Shown here in pieces: positions 60,158 through 64,000 of a stretch of 64,000 nt of DNA. Positions within the stretch are counted from its first letter, which is position 1. Every line of letters begins with the position of its first letter. The DNA comes from CAZICM01 sp964537685 (GTDB lineage Bacteria; Myxococcota_A; Polyangia; Polyangiales; Polyangiaceae), in NCBI GenBank assembly GCA_964537685.1, contig CAZICM010000019.1, positions 62,001 through 126,000 on the forward strand, read 5' to 3'. A program made the position numbers and the translations under genes. The notes beneath the pieces are model-generated. The model worked only from the letters and a program-made list of their open reading frames with translations, did not search any database and had not been told where the DNA came from.

Positions 60158-60867
60158 TGGCGGATGAGGGAAGGGCCGGGACTTCTTTTTTGGCGGAGCC
60201 TGCGGCGCCGGGCGTGGCGTTTTTATTTTCGGCGCCTAAAGGCTTGATCTCCGAGGATTTGTCGGCGCTTCCGGGTCTCAATGTAAAGGCATTGCGGGGC
60301 GCAGAGGTTGTGCTCTTTCAGGGAGCGGGCACCGCGGATGGGCTTGTGTTCAGGGCCGCGTGTGTGCGCGCTCCCTCGGATTTGTGGGCGCCCGCGCTGT
60401 CGGAATTGGTGTTTGGGCAGGCCACATGGCTAAGCCACACCTCGCTCGAAAAAGAAGGGCTGAGCCTCATTCATTTGGAAGGCAAAGCCATCGAGCAAAA
60501 GCCGCCCGGCGTGTTCACCCAAGATTTATGGGGAAGCGCGCATCAAGCGGACGGCGATGTGTTTATCGAAGGCCGCCATAGCCTCGCTTTTGTAGGTTCG
60601 TCGAGCGATGCCCTTTTGTGCACGCTGCTCTGCCGCTCCAAACAGCCCAAAGCCTGCGCCGCGCCGATTGTTGGAAGCGGCCTGTACGGTCCGGGACTCG
60701 GCGCCCAGCCCGTGCCTAAAGCCTGGATTCGGCTCCTTCTGCTATCGGCCGAATATCCCCGCCACACCGCCACGATAATCGCATTGATAGGACTAATGAT
60801 CGTTTTTATTGTCCTGTGGCGCCGCCCCCGGCCTGGACGTTATGGTCCGCCGAAGAAAGCGGTTTAA
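60157..60867 (+). CDS. Uncharacterised membrane protein, 236 aa
   Basis: I chose the ATG at 60157, sharing a base with the merR stop; a TTG at 60154 is also possible. The first 190 residues are soluble with no signal peptide and mixed strands (VAFLFSAPKGLISEDLSALP, then GVFTQDLWGSAHQADGDVFI). One membrane helix stands near the C-terminus (ATIIALIGLMIVFIVLWRRP), so the protein is tail-anchored or has its N-terminal part in the cytoplasm. The middle has Cys in SDALLCTLLCRSKQPKAC. No family was recognised. Position after ihfA-merR suggests the same transcript, but this is not conserved knowledge that I can point to. Confidence 0.6.
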   Translation: MADEGRAGTSFLAEPAAPGVAFLFSAPKGLISEDLSALPGLNVKALRGAEVVLFQGAGTADGLVFRAACVRAPSDLWAPALSELVFGQATWLSHTSLEKEGLSLIHLEGKAIEQKPPGVFTQDLWGSAHQADGDVFIEGRHSLAFVGSSSDALLCTLLCRSKQPKACAAPIVGSGLYGPGLGAQPVPKAWIRLLLLSAEYPRHTATIIALIGLMIVFIVLWRRPRPGRYGPPKKAV

Positions 60868-60926
60868 TCTTCGCCGCAGGCGTGTAGGATAAAGGCTTGC
60901 GCCAAAACAGCGACAAGGAGCTTTCA

Positions 60927-61544
60927 ATGCACCGCCGTCCAGGAGTCTTCACTTCTATTTTGATTTTATTGGCCTTTGTTCTGATAGGATGCGGGCATCC
61001 TTGGAAGAGCGTGATTCAAGCGAGGCCCAATCCTTTCGTGGGACGCAACCAATACGCTGTATTGCCTTTGTCGTATGAGAATTTAATGGTGGGCGAGACG
61101 CCCGAGCGCATTTATTTAGGCGAAAAAGACAGCGAAAAGCGCGCGAGCTGGGAAGCCGATAAAGCCTCTATCAACGAATTGTATACCAATGCGCTGATTG
61201 CCGTGGCGGGGGATGCCGGGCTTTCTGTCGTAAGGGCGACGGGTCCGATGTCCGCTCCCTTTTTGATCCGCACGCAGGTGCTGATGATGGAGCCCGGTTT
61301 TTATGCGGCGATCGTGAACAAAGACGCGGAAATGCATTTGGTCGTGCAAATAACCGATCAAAAAGGTGCGGTATACGATGAAATTCAAATACATCGTGTT
61401 GTGAGCAATGCCGGCCAAGGTGTCGTGGGAGCCGCCATTAGTGGAACGTTAACGAGTGGAGGCCGTTTAAAGCAGGCGGGCGAAGAAGCCGGCCAAGTGA
61501 CGGGCAAATATTTGCGATTTCGATTTGAGGGCGGGGAGGACTGA
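60927..61544 (+). CDS. Lipoprotein, 205 aa, uncharacterised
   Basis: The ATG at 60927 follows AAGGAG by six bases, so the start is firm. The signal MHRRPGVFTSILILLAFVLI then GCG places the lipid-anchored Cys at residue 22. The mature part has strands and helices (QYAVLPLSYENLMVGETPER, then ELYTNALIAVAGDAGLSVVR and AEMHLVVQITDQKGAVYDEI), resembling periplasmic lipoproteins of the DUF4410 type. The last 50 residues include a Gly-rich segment (GAAISGTLTSGGRLKQAG). The gene is followed after five bases by an Omp85-type protein, so it could be an accessory lipoprotein of that machine. Confidence 0.65.
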   Translation: MHRRPGVFTSILILLAFVLIGCGHPWKSVIQARPNPFVGRNQYAVLPLSYENLMVGETPERIYLGEKDSEKRASWEADKASINELYTNALIAVAGDAGLSVVRATGPMSAPFLIRTQVLMMEPGFYAAIVNKDAEMHLVVQITDQKGAVYDEIQIHRVVSNAGQGVVGAAISGTLTSGGRLKQAGEEAGQVTGKYLRFRFEGGED

Positions 61545-61549
61545 GGCCG

Positions 61550-63049
61550 GTGCGCCTTGCCGCTTTATTTGCCGCCGCAGCGATTCTTCTTTCCGCTTCT
61601 CCCGCCAACGCCGACGACGCTTCTCCTTCCGAGAGCCCAGGCGCTGTTAAAGCTTCAAAAACCGATGTTCGCGTCCGTGTCCGCTACACCCTCGAGGGCA
61701 TTGAACTCCGGGGCAATCAGCGGACGGGCGCCCGGATCATCCTGCACTACATCAAGTTCCGCGCGGGCGATGTGCTCAATGTGGACGATCCTGAAATCGA
61801 GCTCACGCGCTATCGGCTGCTGGGTACAGGGTTTTTCGCGCAGGTTCAGTTATCGCTCAGGAAAGGTTCTCAGCGCGGCGCCGCGGTTTTGGTGGTCGAA
61901 GTCACCGAGCGCAACACGCTTATTCTTCAGAACTTGTGGCTGGGCATTGCGGCGGATGAGGACACCGCGGGCAATGCAAAGCCTTTGTCGGCATTTCTAG
62001 GCGTTTCTGCGGCCGAAACCAACTTGGCGGGCACAGGTATCACGCTCGGCGCGGGCATTGGCTTGGCGTCCGATCAGCTTGCGCTGCGCACGCATTTTCT
62101 CGATCCGGCCTTTGCGGGCACCTCGTGGTCGGCACAGGCATCGCTCATTTATCAAGACGCCCGCGACTTCTTTGGCAACCGCGATGTGGCCTTTGAGTCG
62201 CCCAATCTCGCACAGCGCGAGGTTACCGATTACGCCGTTGTCGCGCATAAACGCTTTGGCGCGACGCTGGGCACGGGGCACGATTTATCGATCTCGTCGC
62301 GCTTTCTGCTCGACTATCACCTGGAGCAAATCGAAGCGACGGTGCCGACGGTGGCCTCGCATCTGCGGGGTGCCGCGCGCGAGCCCATTGAGTTTTCGAT
62401 TTTGCCTGGCAAAAGCGTGCTTTCCACGCTGCGCGCCGCGCTGATTTACGACACGCGCGACACGCCTTTTCTTCCCACGAGGGGCGCGCTGGTTACATCG
62501 TCCTTGGCCTTTGGGCTTTCTCCTTTGGGCAGCGATTACAGCTTTCAGCGCCTAGAGCTTTCGGCTCAGCAATGGTGGAAGCTGTCGTGGAATCATATCG
62601 TCCGCGCCGAGGCGTATGCGGGGGCGATCGCGGGCGAAGCGCCTTTTTTCGAGAAGTTTTATGTCGGCGATTTCACCGATCTCTTGCCCGATCGCATTCT
62701 GGGTCTCGCGCCCGATCGAAGGCAGCCGGCCAATTTTCTGAGCACGAGCATTATTGAAGTCCGCTATGGCGATGTCGCCGCCAAGCTCGAAGCCGAATAC
62801 CGCATTCCTCTCTACGCGGGGCACGGGCCGGTGTACGGCATCGATCTCTTTGCGACGGCGGGCATCTACGGCGTTGCGACACGCCGTGAATTCACCGATC
62901 CCGCGGCTGGATATACAGGCTTCTCCCGCGTTCCTCTCGATCTCACCTACAACACGGGCTTGCGCATCGATACGAGCGTTGGAGGTCTTACGCTCGCCTT
63001 CTCGAATTTTCTCGGTCTGATTCCAGCCCGGCGCGGAGCGAGAAAGTGA
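61550..63049 (+). CDS. Omp85/BamA-family outer membrane protein with a short POTRA region
   Basis: The 499-aa protein has a signal peptide (LFAAAAILLSASPANADDAS). One POTRA-like domain follows (ASKTDVRVRVRYTLEGIELR, then ILHYIKFRAGDVLNVDDPEI and TRYRLLGTGFFAQVQLSLRK). The rest is a 16-strand-type barrel with the typical FSILPGKSVLSTLRAALIYD and TRDTPFLPTRGALVTSSLAF segments. Most BamA proteins have five POTRA domains and 750 or more residues, so this is a reduced member, probably TamA-like or FhaC-like. It could insert or secrete another envelope protein. The start is GTG at 61550. The downstream gene overlaps its stop as GTGA. Confidence 0.8.
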   Translation: MRLAALFAAAAILLSASPANADDASPSESPGAVKASKTDVRVRVRYTLEGIELRGNQRTGARIILHYIKFRAGDVLNVDDPEIELTRYRLLGTGFFAQVQLSLRKGSQRGAAVLVVEVTERNTLILQNLWLGIAADEDTAGNAKPLSAFLGVSAAETNLAGTGITLGAGIGLASDQLALRTHFLDPAFAGTSWSAQASLIYQDARDFFGNRDVAFESPNLAQREVTDYAVVAHKRFGATLGTGHDLSISSRFLLDYHLEQIEATVPTVASHLRGAAREPIEFSILPGKSVLSTLRAALIYDTRDTPFLPTRGALVTSSLAFGLSPLGSDYSFQRLELSAQQWWKLSWNHIVRAEAYAGAIAGEAPFFEKFYVGDFTDLLPDRILGLAPDRRQPANFLSTSIIEVRYGDVAAKLEAEYRIPLYAGHGPVYGIDLFATAGIYGVATRREFTDPAAGYTGFSRVPLDLTYNTGLRIDTSVGGLTLAFSNFLGLIPARRGARK

Positions 63050-63762
63050 TCGGCGTGCAGCGAAGATGTTCTTGGAGGCCGCTGCGCGCGGCCGCGGGCA
63101 TCTTTGCGCTGGCTGTTGTTTCGTATGGACGCCTCGCACAGGCCGAAGAGAGCGCGCCGCCTAAATCCGCGTCGGCGCTGCCTCAGCGCAATGCGGTAAT
63201 CGCGCTTGAAAAAACGGCAGTGATCGCTTCGATCAATTACCGCGATGTGGTGGATGCGGAGATTTCAAAAAAGCTGCTGAGCGGATTGCCGACGGTGATC
63301 GCGATGCGGGCATATATCTTCCGCGAAGGGAAAAATGAGCCGATCGCGCTTGCCGCGAAGACATGCCGCATTGTGTACGACCTCTGGGACGAAGTCTTCC
63401 GGCTGCAGATCGCACAGCCTGGAAGCTCGGTGAGCACCATCGCCGTAAACACCGAAGGCGTGCTTCGCAATTGCGCGGAAGCCCGGAAAATACCTTTGAT
63501 TGAGCGTTCGCTGCTTAAAGACAACACCAAATATTTTATTGCTGCGCTGGTGGAGGTGAATCCTGTGAGCGCCGAAATGCTCGATCGGATTAAGCGCTGG
63601 GTGAGCCGCCCCAACGGTTCGGCGGCGATTGGTCCGGGAGACTCGCTGTTTGGCTCTTTTGTCGGTCTGTTTGTGACGCGCATCGAGAGTGCCGATAAGC
63701 GGATTACCTTTCGGAGCCAGAGTTTTTTGCCTCCTGTTCCGCCTCCTCCAAAGGAGCCGTAG
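63046..63762 (+). CDS. Secreted protein of the DUF4390 type, 238 aa
   Basis: The start is GTG at 63046, overlapping the barrel gene's stop. A signal peptide (AAAGIFALAVVSYGRLAQAE) precedes a mature part of about 200 residues. It has mixed strands: VIASINYRDVVDAEISKKLL, then SGLPTVIAMRAYIFREGKNE and CRIVYDLWDEVFRLQIAQPG. This arrangement (sequence of strands, short helix, RxYIF and CRIVYDLWDEVF) fits DUF4390 proteins. They are found with envelope or respiratory genes, with no known function. The C-terminus is Pro-rich. The siroheme gene follows directly at 63763. Confidence 0.7.
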   Translation: MIGVQRRCSWRPLRAAAGIFALAVVSYGRLAQAEESAPPKSASALPQRNAVIALEKTAVIASINYRDVVDAEISKKLLSGLPTVIAMRAYIFREGKNEPIALAAKTCRIVYDLWDEVFRLQIAQPGSSVSTIAVNTEGVLRNCAEARKIPLIERSLLKDNTKYFIAALVEVNPVSAEMLDRIKRWVSRPNGSAAIGPGDSLFGSFVGLFVTRIESADKRITFRSQSFLPPVPPPPKEP

Positions 63763-64000
63763 ATGAGTTTTTTAACGCTTGAACTAAAGCTCGAAGGCCG
63801 CCGCGCGCTGGTGCTCGGCGGGCAAGGAGAGATCGTTTCGAAGATCGATAGGCTGCTGGAAGCGGGCGCGCTGGTGACGGTGATCGTCCCGCCTTCATCA
63901 CAAGGAGAACTCGCGGCGCTGAAGAACAAATATGGCGGAGGCGCGGAGAACCAAGGCCATCTCGAGCTTCTGTGCAGGCAGGCTGCAGAAGAGGATTTTG
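63763..64000 (+). CDS. Siroheme synthase N-terminal-type protein (precorrin-2 dehydrogenase), start only
   Basis: The ATG at 63763 directly follows the preceding TAG. The 79 residues before the window edge show the NAD-binding start of Met8/CysG N-terminal domains: GRRALVLGGQGEIVSKIDRL followed by LEAGALVTVIVPPSS. This domain oxidises precorrin-2 to sirohydrochlorin and inserts iron. Gly-Gly-Gln in place of the usual GGG is a small variation. Whether a methyltransferase domain follows cannot be seen. The substrate path (siroheme, or a heme branch) is therefore open. Confidence 0.8.
   Translation, partial: MSFLTLELKLEGRRALVLGGQGEIVSKIDRLLEAGALVTVIVPPSSQGELAALKNKYGGGAENQGHLELLCRQAAEEDF

Overview
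The window looks like a piece of a Myxococcota (myxobacterial, Polyangia-like) chromosome, probably from a draft or metagenome assembly because it contains a run of 100 Ns. The evidence is indirect. A small secreted protein (5547-6029) ends in a MYXO-CTERM-like tail (Cys motif, one membrane helix, Arg cluster). There are many Cys-rich or Gly/Ser-rich lipoproteins, including one beginning with a CGARTDL-type sequence. Coupled operons with ATGA, GTGA or TTGA overlaps and a moderately high GC content fit as well. No 16S rRNA or tRNA was seen, so the assignment is an inference.

Layout. 1-1.6 kb: the end of a class III nucleotide cyclase and accA. 1.8-7.3 kb: an accessory, partly decayed stretch. 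It holds an uncharacterised gene coupled to a beta-propeller repeat protein (split by the N gap), a coiled-coil-like protein, two small genes each broken by one in-frame nonsense codon, a relic of a paralogous gene end, and several copies of a REP-like repeat. 7.3-8.3 kb: a lipoprotein. 8.3-23.6 kb: a nine-gene minus-strand operon for type VI secretion spike proteins. In transcription order it encodes a DUF2169 adaptor, three different VgrGs, a 263-aa protein, a DUF4150/PAAR-like cargo protein, a second DUF2169 protein, a ketosynthase-fold protein lacking the usual Cys motif, and a HEAT-repeat protein. 23.9-26.4 kb: a repeat-tailed lipoprotein and a REP-associated tyrosine transposase (RAYT) with REP-like sequences on both sides.

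26.4-45.1 kb is mostly housekeeping: a Gfo/Idh/MocA oxidoreductase, a metallophosphoesterase, a DUF971-EngB-ECF sigma set, nuoLMN, RNase J with a CHAD protein, the class II ribonucleotide reductase nrdJ, and panB. NuoL and NuoM both carry extra soluble domains predicted to face the periplasm. 45-57.6 kb encodes envelope and secreted proteins: a GT87-like membrane protein, Cys-rich lipoproteins, a VWA protein and a very large lipase-like lipoprotein. 57.8-64 kb: a CslA-like GT2, ihfA-merR, a run of envelope proteins including an Omp85-type barrel, and the start of a siroheme synthase N-terminal domain.

Three further repeat families lie between genes: a 47-bp pair (5264 and 26314), a nested palindromic element (43938-44059, with a related arm pair at 23584-23688), and a 45-55 bp element near the GT87 gene. 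The strongest candidates for unusual biology are the three-VgrG operon with two adaptors and a degenerate ketosynthase, and the paired periplasmic additions on NuoL and NuoM.
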